Positions 40,551 through 49,464 of a DNA stretch of 64,000 nt are shown in pieces. The stretch is taken from contig JBGCGD010000011.1 in assembly GCA_045110515.1 (NCBI GenBank), positions 160,252 to 224,251 of the forward strand, in the 5' to 3' direction. Numbering within the stretch: the first letter of the stretch is position 1; every line of letters begins with the position of its first letter. Position numbers and translations under genes: made by a program. Below the pieces are notes generated by a model. That model saw only the letters and a program-made list of their open reading frames with translations. It had not been told where the DNA came from and did no database searches. The DNA comes from Granulosicoccus sp045110515. GTDB lineage: Bacteria; Pseudomonadota; Gammaproteobacteria; Granulosicoccales; Granulosicoccaceae.

Positions 40551-42683
40551 ATGGGACCGGAGTATTCACAGTGGGATGCTATAGCCACACTAATGCCGGT
40601 AAAGCTGCCGGATATCGAATTCGTTGAGCGGGAAGTCAGGGGTGAACCTTGGCTTTTTGCTCACAACAATGTGACCGGGCAGCATGCTCGTATTAACGCA
40701 ATGGCACGGCAGGTTGTCTACGAGCTTAGCGGTAAGGACACCGTTCAGGATATTGTTAGACGATTAGCACCAACGTCAGATAGTGAGGAAAAGGAAGCCA
40801 TTGCAGCCAGTCTCATTGCATTGTCGCAACTCGGTATGATTGCTCTTGGCGATGACAACGTAGATTTAAGAATTCAGCATCGTGTCAACGAACTGAGTTC
40901 GCGAAAAGTATCGAGCTGGCACAATCCTTTGGCGATACGCATTCCTCTGTTTGATCCGAACAGTGCGCTTGAGAAATTACATAATCGAATTCACCCTTTA
41001 TTAACCCATTGGTTTTTATGGGTAACTTTTACCTTTTTATTGTTTTCAGTCGGGGTTGCAGTACTAAACGGGCCGGACATTCTTAATCAAGTCGCTGTAG
41101 TGGCTAGCACACCTCAACAATGGTGGCAGTTGCTCGTTGTTTATCCGATTCTAAAAAGTGCGCATGAAATTGCACATGCGATTTGTATAAAGCGGTTTGG
41201 TGGTTCGGTACATGAAGCTGGTATAACCGTACTGGTACTAATGCCCGTACCTTATGTCGATGCGACCGACATCTGGCGATTTGAAAGGAGACATCGACGG
41301 ATGCTGGTATGCGCTTCAGGCATGATCGCAGAAGGTGTACTAGCCTCGTTCGGTTTCTTGATTTGGTTGACCGTTGAGCCGGGCTTACTGGCAGATCTTG
41401 GTTTCGCAGTTGCCCTAACTGGGTCAGTCTCTACGTTGTTGCTTAATGCTAACCCATTGTTGAAATTTGATGGTTATCAAATTTTGCAGGATGCTCTGGA
41501 TATACCCAATCTGGCACCCAGAGCCAGCCGATACTTGACGTATTTGTGCAGACGATATGTGCTGGGTGTGGATTCTATACGTTCGCCGGTAACGGGAAAA
41601 GGAGAGCGCAGATGGCTTGTATCCTATGGAGTTGGCGCAGGAATTTATCGTTGGATCATCACATTAACCATAGCGTTGTATCTTGCATCTCGTTATCCGG
41701 TGTTGGGTGGTTTGTTGGCCGGATTCGCTCTTTATCAACTTGGAATTAAACCCTGTTTTCAGGCTGCTTTATACCTAGGGAAATCTGAGGAGCTACAGGC
41801 TTCAAGACCTCGAGCGATGCTGACCACTGTCGGTCTGATTTCAGCGATCGCAGGGTTCGTGTTTTTAGTACCCGTGCCAACATACACACGTGCAGAAGGC
41901 ATCATTGATGTTCCTCATCAAGCTCAGTTGTTTGCGCCCCAAACTGGAGAACTGGCCGAGGTGTTTGTTGCTCAAGGAGAAAAGGTGGAAATAGGGCAAC
42001 CTATTCTAAGAGTTGATGATCCTGTGATGACAACTAGAGTGGCCGTTTTACAAAGCGAGCTTGATGTTCTTAATTTGCAGTATCGGGCAGCACTGATTAA
42101 TGAACCAGTGACTGCACCTGCACTTCGACAAGATATTAAAGACACACGTAACGCACTTAACCAGTTAAGTGAGTCTTTATCTGAGCTTATTATTCGGGCC
42201 TCGGTGCCAGGCGTTGTGAGCTTAAACACAGAGTCTTCGCGAGTGGGTGAATTTATCCAGGCAGGCTCAAGTGTTGGACATGTTGTTGATTCACAAGATC
42301 TGCACGTCAAAGCGGTTGTCAAACAACGAGATATCTCTCGGGTAGAGGATGGCGTTCGTTCAGTGAATATTCGATTGGCGGAACGTTTTGGTGAATCTAT
42401 CAATGGTGTTTTGTCGCAAAAAACACCGGCAGCTAACCGTGAGCTGCCTAGCCAAGCACTAGCTGGAAGGGGTTACGGCGGCATACCCGTTGCATCGTCA
42501 CAAGAGCAGGGCTGGGAGACCATAGATCCTGTTTTTCATTTTGAAATCGATTTGCCGGAAGACACGTCAGCCGTTGGGATAGGTGGTCGAGCATATGTCA
42601 CGTTTGCGCACCAACCAGAGTCTATCGGAAAGCGCTCTTGGAAAGCTTTAAGACGAGTTTTGATAGATCAACTTGCTTTGTAA
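40551..42683 (+). CDS. PqqD-like/M50 site-2 protease/HlyD fusion membrane protein
   Basis: A 710-residue protein that joins three parts. An N-terminal PqqD-like winged-helix segment (about 20-105, with FAHNNVTGQHARINAMARQV) is followed by a membrane core of about eight segments (about 150-445). The core has the zinc-protease motif H205-E-I-A-H209 and, later, N301-P-L-L-K-F-D-G308, which matches the NPxxxxDG second motif of M50 site-2 proteases. A periplasmic biotinyl-lipoyl/HlyD part (about 450-690) follows, with a coiled coil near 490-550. The active-site residues are intact. PqqD-like domains bind peptides in RiPP systems, so a peptide or protein substrate is plausible. No cognate pump or precursor is encoded nearby. 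Confidence 0.8.
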   Translation: MGPEYSQWDAIATLMPVKLPDIEFVEREVRGEPWLFAHNNVTGQHARINAMARQVVYELSGKDTVQDIVRRLAPTSDSEEKEAIAASLIALSQLGMIALGDDNVDLRIQHRVNELSSRKVSSWHNPLAIRIPLFDPNSALEKLHNRIHPLLTHWFLWVTFTFLLFSVGVAVLNGPDILNQVAVVASTPQQWWQLLVVYPILKSAHEIAHAICIKRFGGSVHEAGITVLVLMPVPYVDATDIWRFERRHRRMLVCASGMIAEGVLASFGFLIWLTVEPGLLADLGFAVALTGSVSTLLLNANPLLKFDGYQILQDALDIPNLAPRASRYLTYLCRRYVLGVDSIRSPVTGKGERRWLVSYGVGAGIYRWIITLTIALYLASRYPVLGGLLAGFALYQLGIKPCFQAALYLGKSEELQASRPRAMLTTVGLISAIAGFVFLVPVPTYTRAEGIIDVPHQAQLFAPQTGELAEVFVAQGEKVEIGQPILRVDDPVMTTRVAVLQSELDVLNLQYRAALINEPVTAPALRQDIKDTRNALNQLSESLSELIIRASVPGVVSLNTESSRVGEFIQAGSSVGHVVDSQDLHVKAVVKQRDISRVEDGVRSVNIRLAERFGESINGVLSQKTPAANRELPSQALAGRGYGGIPVASSQEQGWETIDPVFHFEIDLPEDTSAVGIGGRAYVTFAHQPESIGKRSWKALRRVLIDQLAL

Positions 42684-42707
42684 TAATTTGTTATCGGATA
42701 CGTTTTA

Positions 42708-43601
42708 ATGGGTTCTTCTACAAACTTTGCTACACCAACTGTCGTTGCCTACGATACAGCTGGATACAAGTTTCTTAAAGGTACGTGTTACTCCGTAATA
42801 GCCGGATGTTTACTTGCAGGGTTCATGTCTACTACTGATGCGTCACTAGAAGTTCTTTCAGATATGGACTGTGTCATTGAACCTAGCGCTCTTATCGAGT
42901 TAGGCTCAGCGGTTCCGGGGCTTATTTCTGAAAGCTATTTTGATCGGAGTGATTTTGTCAACCAAGGTGCTGTCGTGGCACGATTGGAAAGCAGCGTTGA
43001 AAGAGTTTCACTGTTAATTGCTGAACAAGCTGCAAGTAGTTCTACCGCCATAGAACTTCGTCGTCTCACCGCAAGCTTTGGAGATCGCACACGCGCTCGA
43101 AATGAGAAAATGCTTAAAACTGCCAGTGTATCAAGGCAGATCATGGACCAAGTAACAACCGAAGCTCAGATCGCGGAATTACAGTTAGCGCAAGAACGCG
43201 AAGGAAAATTATTAGCAGAACTTGAAGTTGAAAGAGCGAAAGCATCACTGAACCGTAGAGAAATTCGCAGCCCATTCAGTGGCACGATTACTGAGCGATA
43301 TAAGACAACCGGTGAGTATGTTGACAATGATCCGATTTATCAGGTTGCTCAGTTAGACCCATTAAACGTAGAGGTTATAGTCCCCATTGATTATTTGGGA
43401 ACAGTAGAGTCGGGCATGACTGCTCAAGTGACGTTGGATGTTCCTGGTTTTGAGAACAAAGTTCTTGAGGCTATAGTGAGACGAATTGATTCGGTTGCCG
43501 ATGCAGCCAGTGCAACGTACGGTGTTCGTTTAACACTCGATAATCCGGAAATGACGATACCTAGCGGTGTTCGTTGCCAAGTGGATTTCTTCGCTTCTTA
43601 G
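42708..43601 (+). CDS. HlyD-family periplasmic adaptor protein
   Basis: A 297-residue adaptor with an N-terminal signal anchor (about 25-42) and a periplasmic HlyD/RND-type body. The biotinyl-lipoyl part, split by the coiled coil (about 95-185, ending with the return strand EIRSPFSGTITERYKTTGEYV), is followed by a beta-barrel (PLNVEVIVPIDYLGTVESG). It starts 24 bp after the M50 gene and so forms one cassette with it and the GAF adaptor. The sequence MDCVIEPSALIELGSAVPG places the first lipoyl strand. No RND or ABC pump gene follows. Confidence 0.85.
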   Translation: MGSSTNFATPTVVAYDTAGYKFLKGTCYSVIAGCLLAGFMSTTDASLEVLSDMDCVIEPSALIELGSAVPGLISESYFDRSDFVNQGAVVARLESSVERVSLLIAEQAASSSTAIELRRLTASFGDRTRARNEKMLKTASVSRQIMDQVTTEAQIAELQLAQEREGKLLAELEVERAKASLNRREIRSPFSGTITERYKTTGEYVDNDPIYQVAQLDPLNVEVIVPIDYLGTVESGMTAQVTLDVPGFENKVLEAIVRRIDSVADAASATYGVRLTLDNPEMTIPSGVRCQVDFFAS

Positions 43602-43978
43602 TCAGTTTCGAGTTTACTAGTGTTTGCCTAACTGTCAATGGGTTGGTTTATCGAACCGGGCGGATTTCTGGACAGTTCATAGCATGCCACCCGTTACTCG
43701 TATCTGCAAAACGTCACCTGTTAAATAGCGGGGCCACACTCCCAGTGCTGAAAAGTACTGAAGTTTAAACCCACGATGCCGATTTATGATAGGACCAGTT
43801 GAATATGGAATACTGAATTTCAGCTGAAATACTAAAATTTAAAATAATGCGAGTACAGTAAATTCAGTGCTACAACGTCATCCAAATAGAAGTGTTACCG
43901 CCATCGGTGTGCATATGCCTTGGATAGCATGTATGGCTGCTTGCTCGCTGACTTTTACCGAATTAAGACGGCGATGTA
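43602..43978. promoter_or_regulatory. Intergenic region before the hybrid kinase, with a 14-bp palindrome
   Basis: A 377-bp stretch without a convincing gene. It contains a perfect 14-bp palindrome, ATTTCAGCTGAAAT, at 43817-43830, followed by AT-rich sequence (ACTAAAATTTAAAATAAT) that could hold a promoter for the kinase gene. I see no terminator of standard form for the upstream cassette. Confidence 0.4.
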
Positions 43979-46870
43979 ATGTGGTCTAAGCTTGTTTCTT
44001 TATATAGGGCTAGGCCAACGCTATCTCCGCGATTCCATATCGCGTTTGGTCTGACCTCGCTTGTTACATCAACGATACTTCTCTCATTGTTTTTGGGTTT
44101 TGTGCCAGATAGGCAAGCTGCAGTGTCTGAAGGGCGTGTCTCTTTAGCCGAAGCGCTTGCAACATCGACATCGACACTAATTGATCGGGGAATACTTGTT
44201 GGTGTTAGAGATAACCTCGAATTTGTTGTACAAAGAAACCCCTCTCTAGCATCGGTCGAATTGGTGGCTAAAAGCAACGGAGAACGTGTTGCCTTTGGCT
44301 CTGAGGTCGATACCAGCATACAGCCTACGATGACCGTACCGGTATATAGAGGGCGATTTGAGTGGGGAGAACTACGATTTCATTTTGTTGAAAACGTCGG
44401 GCCGCGGTTGATTGACCGGTGGAGAAAATCTGAATTTGGACTGATGTTGTTTGTTTCTCTATTTTGTCTGCCACTGTTTTATTTTTACCTGGGTAAGATG
44501 CTCAAAGAACTCAACCCTTCTTCAGCCGTTCCAGGACGCGTCAGGAATGCATTGGATACAATTGCGGAAGCACTAATAGTTCTGGATAAGAAGGGCAACA
44601 TCGTGTTGGCTAATGCCGCATTTGCTACGTTAAATGGCAAGCCTGCGGCGGAGTTAGTCGGTGTCCCTGCCGATAAGTTAGGCTGGCAATGCGAAACTGA
44701 GGGTGAAGCTGCGCTTCCTTGGAAATCCGTCCTTGATTCTGGAGAGCATGTTCACAACACTATGGTCGGTTTCACGGACAAAGAGGGTGTGGCTCGTAAA
44801 TTTATGGTCAACTGCTCTCCTGTCACTGGTGCCAAAGACCGTGTTGGCGGCGTACTCATCAGTATGGATGATATAACGCTTCTCGAAGAAAAAGAGCAGT
44901 TACTTAGACAGTCGATGGAGGAAGCTGAAGAAGCTAATGTTGCTAAAAGCGCATTCCTGTCGAATATGAGTCATGAAATACGAACGCCAATGACTGCGAT
45001 ACTCGGTTTTACGGAAGTACTCAAGCGAGGCAGGCATCTCAGTGTCGATGACCGTAAAAGGCATCTTAATACGATATCTAACAGTGGAGAACACTTGTTG
45101 GAATTGATTAACGATGTGCTCGACTTGTCAAAGGTTGAAAGCGGCGCGATGGATGTGGAGAGTATTCCTACGGCTATCGGGCCTCTCGCGAATGAGGTAG
45201 TCAAGGTTCTAAAAATCAAGGCTGATGAGAAATCTATTTATTTAGATATTAACGTTGCATCGCCAATGCCGGAACATATTTTTTCCGATCCCTCCCGACT
45301 TCGTCAGATTATGACTAATCTGGTTGGCAATGCCATTAAGTTCACCGAGGAAGGTGGTGTCAAGCTGAACATCAGTCACGATAACGCCAGCAAAACAGTC
45401 AAGATTGCGGTAGTTGATACCGGCATCGGTATGAATGAAGCGCAGCTAGCCACTATCTTTGATGCATTTACACAAGCCGACTCCTCTATTACTCGTCGCT
45501 TTGGTGGCACAGGCTTGGGTCTGTCTATTAGTCGTAAGCTGGCAGAGGCTCTCGGTGGTGGTATTGAAGTCTCTAGTGAGCCGGGTAAAGGCAGCACATT
45601 CCTAATAGTGGTTCCGACAGGCGACGTCTCGAATGTGCCCCTGCGCTCACCTGAGTACATTGTCGAAGCATTTAACTTGCTTGACGACGGTGATGATCAA
45701 CAGTGGGAGTTACCACAAGCACAAGTGCTTGTGGTCGACGATGCTCTTGAGAACCGAGAACTCCTTAAAGTTCTCCTGACCGAACTCGGTTTGTCAGTAT
45801 CACTGGCTGAAAACGGCAAGCTCGGATTAGAGTGTGCCCTTGAGAACGACTTCGACGTTGTTATTATGGATATCCATATGCCTGTTATGGATGGCTATGA
45901 TGCAGTGGCTGGTATGCGTAAAGGTGGTATTGAAAAACCGATTGTCGCCTTAACGGCGAACGCAATGAAAGGCTATGAGGAGAAACTACTGGCTGCCGGA
46001 TTCTCGCATTACCAAACAAAGCCAATTGATATTCCCAAACTAACTCAGCTTCTTGCACGATTACTCGATGGAAAGCCGGTAAAACGTGCAGTCGCTCATA
46101 AGATAGTAGATCAGGTGAATCATGAATCTGTAGAAAGCACCCAAATGGATGAAGGGTCCGACTATCCGATTTATAGCTCGCTAACGGCGGGTAATAAACA
46201 GTTTGGCGTCATTGTCGAAAAGTTCTTAGATAAGCTGAGCGAAGAGCTCAGCTCCATGCGCAAGCTATTTTCAGATAACGAATGGGCAGCACTTAAAGAC
46301 AAAGCCCATTGGTTAAAGGGGTCGGGTGGTACCGTCGGGTTTACCTGCTTATACGAGCCTGCCAAAGCGTTGGAAGAAGCTTTGGCTGACGGTGATTTAG
46401 TTTCCGCCGGAAAAAGTCTGGATGAAATTGTACATCTATCTTCTCGTTTATCGCCTGGGCAAGCAGAAACGTCTGTTGAAGAGGCGGTGACTGACGTTGT
46501 GGTGGCACCTAACCAGAGTGTAGCTGCGAACGACACGAGTCCGGTATACAGCGTGCTTGCTGAGCAAAATCCTAAGTTTCTACCGTTGGTTGGAAAATAT
46601 TTGGTTCGGATGGATGAGCAGTTCGTCGTTATGGATGAAGCGGTTTCCCAGCAAAACTGGAAAGGTGTTGGAGATATCGCGCATTGGTTGAAAGGCTCTG
46701 CGGGTAGCGTGGGCTTCAATGGATTTACAGAAATTGCTGCCGAGCTGGAAACAGCAGCGCGAAACGAGTCCCTTGAAGAGGTTACCAACTGTATTGGGCA
46801 TGTCAAAAAATATGCGGATCGCATCCTCCAAGGTTGGGAAAATTCGGAGTGCAAGAGGCGCTCAGCATGA
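43979..46870 (+). CDS. Hybrid sensor histidine kinase with receiver and two HPt domains
   Basis: A 963-residue inner-membrane hybrid kinase. Two membrane segments (about 20-42 and 155-175) flank a periplasmic sensor of about 110 residues. A PAS domain (about 190-310) precedes the HisKA domain with NMSHEIRTP (phospho-acceptor H332) and a HATPase with VVDTGIGMNE and GGTGLGLSIS. A receiver (about 580-700) has VIMDIHMPVMDG with D631, and two HPt domains carry H777 (AHWLKGSGGTVGF) and H902 (AHWLKGSAGSVGF). The tandem HPt pair is uncommon. The stop overlaps the next gene (ATGA), whose receiver is the likely phosphorylation target. The stimulus is unknown. Confidence 0.92.
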   Translation: MWSKLVSLYRARPTLSPRFHIAFGLTSLVTSTILLSLFLGFVPDRQAAVSEGRVSLAEALATSTSTLIDRGILVGVRDNLEFVVQRNPSLASVELVAKSNGERVAFGSEVDTSIQPTMTVPVYRGRFEWGELRFHFVENVGPRLIDRWRKSEFGLMLFVSLFCLPLFYFYLGKMLKELNPSSAVPGRVRNALDTIAEALIVLDKKGNIVLANAAFATLNGKPAAELVGVPADKLGWQCETEGEAALPWKSVLDSGEHVHNTMVGFTDKEGVARKFMVNCSPVTGAKDRVGGVLISMDDITLLEEKEQLLRQSMEEAEEANVAKSAFLSNMSHEIRTPMTAILGFTEVLKRGRHLSVDDRKRHLNTISNSGEHLLELINDVLDLSKVESGAMDVESIPTAIGPLANEVVKVLKIKADEKSIYLDINVASPMPEHIFSDPSRLRQIMTNLVGNAIKFTEEGGVKLNISHDNASKTVKIAVVDTGIGMNEAQLATIFDAFTQADSSITRRFGGTGLGLSISRKLAEALGGGIEVSSEPGKGSTFLIVVPTGDVSNVPLRSPEYIVEAFNLLDDGDDQQWELPQAQVLVVDDALENRELLKVLLTELGLSVSLAENGKLGLECALENDFDVVIMDIHMPVMDGYDAVAGMRKGGIEKPIVALTANAMKGYEEKLLAAGFSHYQTKPIDIPKLTQLLARLLDGKPVKRAVAHKIVDQVNHESVESTQMDEGSDYPIYSSLTAGNKQFGVIVEKFLDKLSEELSSMRKLFSDNEWAALKDKAHWLKGSGGTVGFTCLYEPAKALEEALADGDLVSAGKSLDEIVHLSSRLSPGQAETSVEEAVTDVVVAPNQSVAANDTSPVYSVLAEQNPKFLPLVGKYLVRMDEQFVVMDEAVSQQNWKGVGDIAHWLKGSAGSVGFNGFTEIAAELETAARNESLEEVTNCIGHVKKYADRILQGWENSECKRRSA

Positions 46871-48660
46871 CAAATTCTAACTACGAAGTGGATGTCTATG
46901 ATTCGTCGAACTTACAATTCGACGATGCAAAGATAATGATGGTTGATGATGAACCTCTCAACATGGATGTGTTGCAGATTCATCTCAGAGCTGAAGGATA
47001 TATAAAATTTGTTGCGGTCAGTGATTCGACAACAGCTATGGAGACAATGCGACATGAGCTACCGGACGTCTTGTTATTGGATCTAGTGATGCCAGAGGTA
47101 ACCGGCTTCGATATCCTGCGCTTAATACGTGAAGATGAAAAATTGCGTTATTTACCGGTTATTGTATTAACATCAGCCAACGATGCTGAAACGAAACTAA
47201 AAGCGTTGACCCTCGGGGCAACCGATTTTTTGGCTAAACCTATCGATGCCAGTGAGCTGGTGCTACGACTTCGCAATACGATTAGTGCAATAGCCTGGCA
47301 AAAAAGAATGAGTGAGGTTGACCCTTTATCCAATCTGCCAAACCGCGCTTGGTTCAGACAGATGTTGTCTGACAGGTTAACGCGTGGCTCAGAGCAGAAA
47401 CCTTTGTCGGCTTTGATTCTAATTAACATTGATGGTTTTAAAGCCATTAATGATTCGCTAGGACCTCAAAACGGGGATGTCGTTTTGCAGTCGTTTAGTG
47501 AACGTTTGGTGGATACTTTCCGCGATGGTGAAATTCAGCCATGGTTCTCCAAAGAAGAGAGCAGTGATCAAAAACCCACAGTCGCTCGGTTAGATGGTGA
47601 TCAGTTTGTGGTCTTGCTACCGTGGAAACAGGCGTCCCAGATTCAGCCTTTGTTGGAACAGCTGACGAAAGGTCTATCGATATCCTTGGATGAACCCTTT
47701 CATGTGTCCGGCCAGGCGATTTATATAACGGTGAGTATGGGAGTATCGCTTGTCGGCTCTGAAAGCGATACAGTCGATTCTTTGATTAACGATGCTGAGA
47801 CAGCGTTGCGACATGCAAGACGCAGAAACGATACTGTATTTGCCATTTATTCCGATTATATGGATGCCAGGGCCCGAGAGCTTTTGAGTATTCAAAACGG
47901 GTTAAGAACAGCGATTGAAAACGAAGAAATCTATGTTGTTTATCAGCCGAAAATAGATGTTAAGACAAACACAATAGCTGGAGCTGAAGCGTTGGTTCGC
48001 TGGTTGCACCCCGAGCTAGGTTTGGTATCACCCGCGAATTTCATCGAACTTGCCGAGAATTCGGGCATGATCGTTTCCATTGGTGAATGGGTGATGCGTG
48101 AGTCTTGCCGACAAGCGAAAGAATGGCAGGATCGAGGGCATGAGAATTTTAAAATTGCGGTCAATGTGTCTATCCGCCAGCTGCACGAACCTGATTTTCT
48201 CGACATCGTGAGTTGTGCTTTAGAAGACAGTGGGTTGCCACCTGATTCGTTGATCATCGAATTGACTGAGAATATGATCATGGAAAATGCTGAGGGCAAT
48301 ATTCTGAAACTTCAGAACTTGAAGAGTCTTGGTGTGAAAATATCAATCGATGACTTTGGAACAGGCTATTCTTCTTTAAGTTATTTGCAGCGTTTTCCCT
48401 TGGACCAATTAAAAATAGATCAGTCGTTTGTCCGCGAAATTCGGTCTCATAAAGAGCCCATTCCTATCATTAAAGCTGTCATTTCACTCGCACACGATTT
48501 GGGAATGACGGTTGTTGCCGAGGGTGTTGAAACGCCGGAACAGTTGTTTCATATTCAATCGTTAAATTGCGAAGAGTACCAAGGGTACTTGTGCAGTCAG
48601 CCGGTTCCGGCTCCCGACTTCTTAAAGCTGATCGAACCTGACGAGCTCAAGTCCGCTTAA
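46867..48660 (+). CDS. Response regulator with degenerate GGDEF and intact EAL domains
   Basis: A 597-residue cytoplasmic regulator. The N-terminal receiver (about 20-145) has MMVDDEPLN, the phospho-Asp D72 in LLLDLVMPE and Lys in FLAKPI. The GGDEF domain (about 155-330) is altered at its signature, reading D243-G-D-Q-F247, so cyclase activity is unlikely. The EAL domain (about 345-590) has EAL at 374-376 (GAEALVRW), IDDFGTGYSSLSYL and a QGYL end, so c-di-GMP phosphodiesterase activity is expected. The start at 46867 overlaps the kinase stop; an earlier in-frame ATG at 46834 lies within the kinase gene. It probably lowers c-di-GMP in response to the kinase. Confidence 0.92.
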   Translation: MTNSNYEVDVYDSSNLQFDDAKIMMVDDEPLNMDVLQIHLRAEGYIKFVAVSDSTTAMETMRHELPDVLLLDLVMPEVTGFDILRLIREDEKLRYLPVIVLTSANDAETKLKALTLGATDFLAKPIDASELVLRLRNTISAIAWQKRMSEVDPLSNLPNRAWFRQMLSDRLTRGSEQKPLSALILINIDGFKAINDSLGPQNGDVVLQSFSERLVDTFRDGEIQPWFSKEESSDQKPTVARLDGDQFVVLLPWKQASQIQPLLEQLTKGLSISLDEPFHVSGQAIYITVSMGVSLVGSESDTVDSLINDAETALRHARRRNDTVFAIYSDYMDARARELLSIQNGLRTAIENEEIYVVYQPKIDVKTNTIAGAEALVRWLHPELGLVSPANFIELAENSGMIVSIGEWVMRESCRQAKEWQDRGHENFKIAVNVSIRQLHEPDFLDIVSCALEDSGLPPDSLIIELTENMIMENAEGNILKLQNLKSLGVKISIDDFGTGYSSLSYLQRFPLDQLKIDQSFVREIRSHKEPIPIIKAVISLAHDLGMTVVAEGVETPEQLFHIQSLNCEEYQGYLCSQPVPAPDFLKLIEPDELKSA

Positions 48661-48677
48661 GCTTTATCGCTTAAGCG
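48654..48677. terminator. Shared hairpin holding both stop codons
   Basis: Inverted repeat CGCTTAAGC and GCTTAAGCG (9 bp, 6-base loop). The left arm contains the stop of the EAL gene (48658-48660) and the right arm the stop of the btuD-like gene (48671-48673). An 8-bp tandem repeat AAGCGTTC (two copies plus a part) runs on into the btuD end. There is no T-run. Confidence 0.45.
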
Positions 48678-49456
48678 TTCAAGCGTTCAAGCGGCACAAT
48701 CCAGGGCACTTGTTCGCAGCCACTGATCACGCTGACCCCGTACACTTTCTCAAGATTTTCATGGCTGAGTACAGCGGCGATTTCGCCGTGAGCTACAACC
48801 TCACCGCCACTCATCAAGTAGAGACGATCACAATACCGAGCTGCTAGAGATAAGTCGTGCAGCACAACGATAGCTGCTCTGTTTTCACAGGCAAAATCTC
48901 GTAAAAGTTGCATAGTTTGCAGTTGATGACCAAGATCTAGAGCTGAGACGGGCTCATCAGCAAACAACAGTGTTGGTTCTGCTGCAAGGGCCCTGGCGAG
49001 CAAGACCCGAGATCGTTCCCCACCCGATAAGGTTGTTACAATTTGATGCCTAATAGACTGGCAGTCTGCAATAGATATTGCATGCTCTACGGCGTCGATA
49101 TCATCCTGTTGAGGTTTACCCCAAGAGGGCAGATGTGGAATTCTCCCAAGCATAATTAAACGTTCGACCGAGATCGGCCAATGCACTGTGCCGAGTTGTT
49201 CCAACCAACCGATGCGAGTGGCGCGCTCTTTTATTGGGATGTCTTTAATAGCCTCTTCGCCTAAATGAATTTTGCCCGCCGAGGGAGCATCAACACCGGC
49301 TAGCGTCGCGAGTAGTGTAGATTTACCCGCACCGTTGGGGCCAATAAGTCCAATCAACTCTCCTTGGGCCACATCGATTGATACATTTTTAACCAGATAT
49401 TTATCTGATTTCCTTACGTCTATGGCAGTTGCCGTGAAGCATGTAGAGGGGCTCAT
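48671..49456 (-). CDS. Cobalamin ABC transporter ATP-binding protein (BtuD-like)
   Basis: A 261-residue ATPase of the FecE/HmuV/BtuD group. Walker A is GPNGAGKST, the Q-loop region is GWLEQ, the signature is LSGGERSRVLLARAL, Walker B is LLFADEPVSALD and the H-loop is VVLHDLS. It powers the BtuC-like permease encoded just upstream (eight bases between genes). The family alone does not tell cobalamin from heme or siderophore; the riboswitch in front of the operon does. The C-terminal residues are encoded by a short tandem repeat next to the shared hairpin. Confidence 0.88.
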   Translation of the reverse strand: MSPSTCFTATAIDVRKSDKYLVKNVSIDVAQGELIGLIGPNGAGKSTLLATLAGVDAPSAGKIHLGEEAIKDIPIKERATRIGWLEQLGTVHWPISVERLIMLGRIPHLPSWGKPQQDDIDAVEHAISIADCQSIRHQIVTTLSGGERSRVLLARALAAEPTLLFADEPVSALDLGHQLQTMQLLRDFACENRAAIVVLHDLSLAARYCDRLYLMSGGEVVAHGEIAAVLSHENLEKVYGVSVISGCEQVPWIVPLERLNA

Positions 49457-49464
49457 CCGTTGAT

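Noticed and set aside
46171..46854. Leftward frame of 227 codons opposite the HPt domains
   Set aside because: Exact antisense of the two HPt repeats; the sense frame has intact phospho-acceptor motifs.
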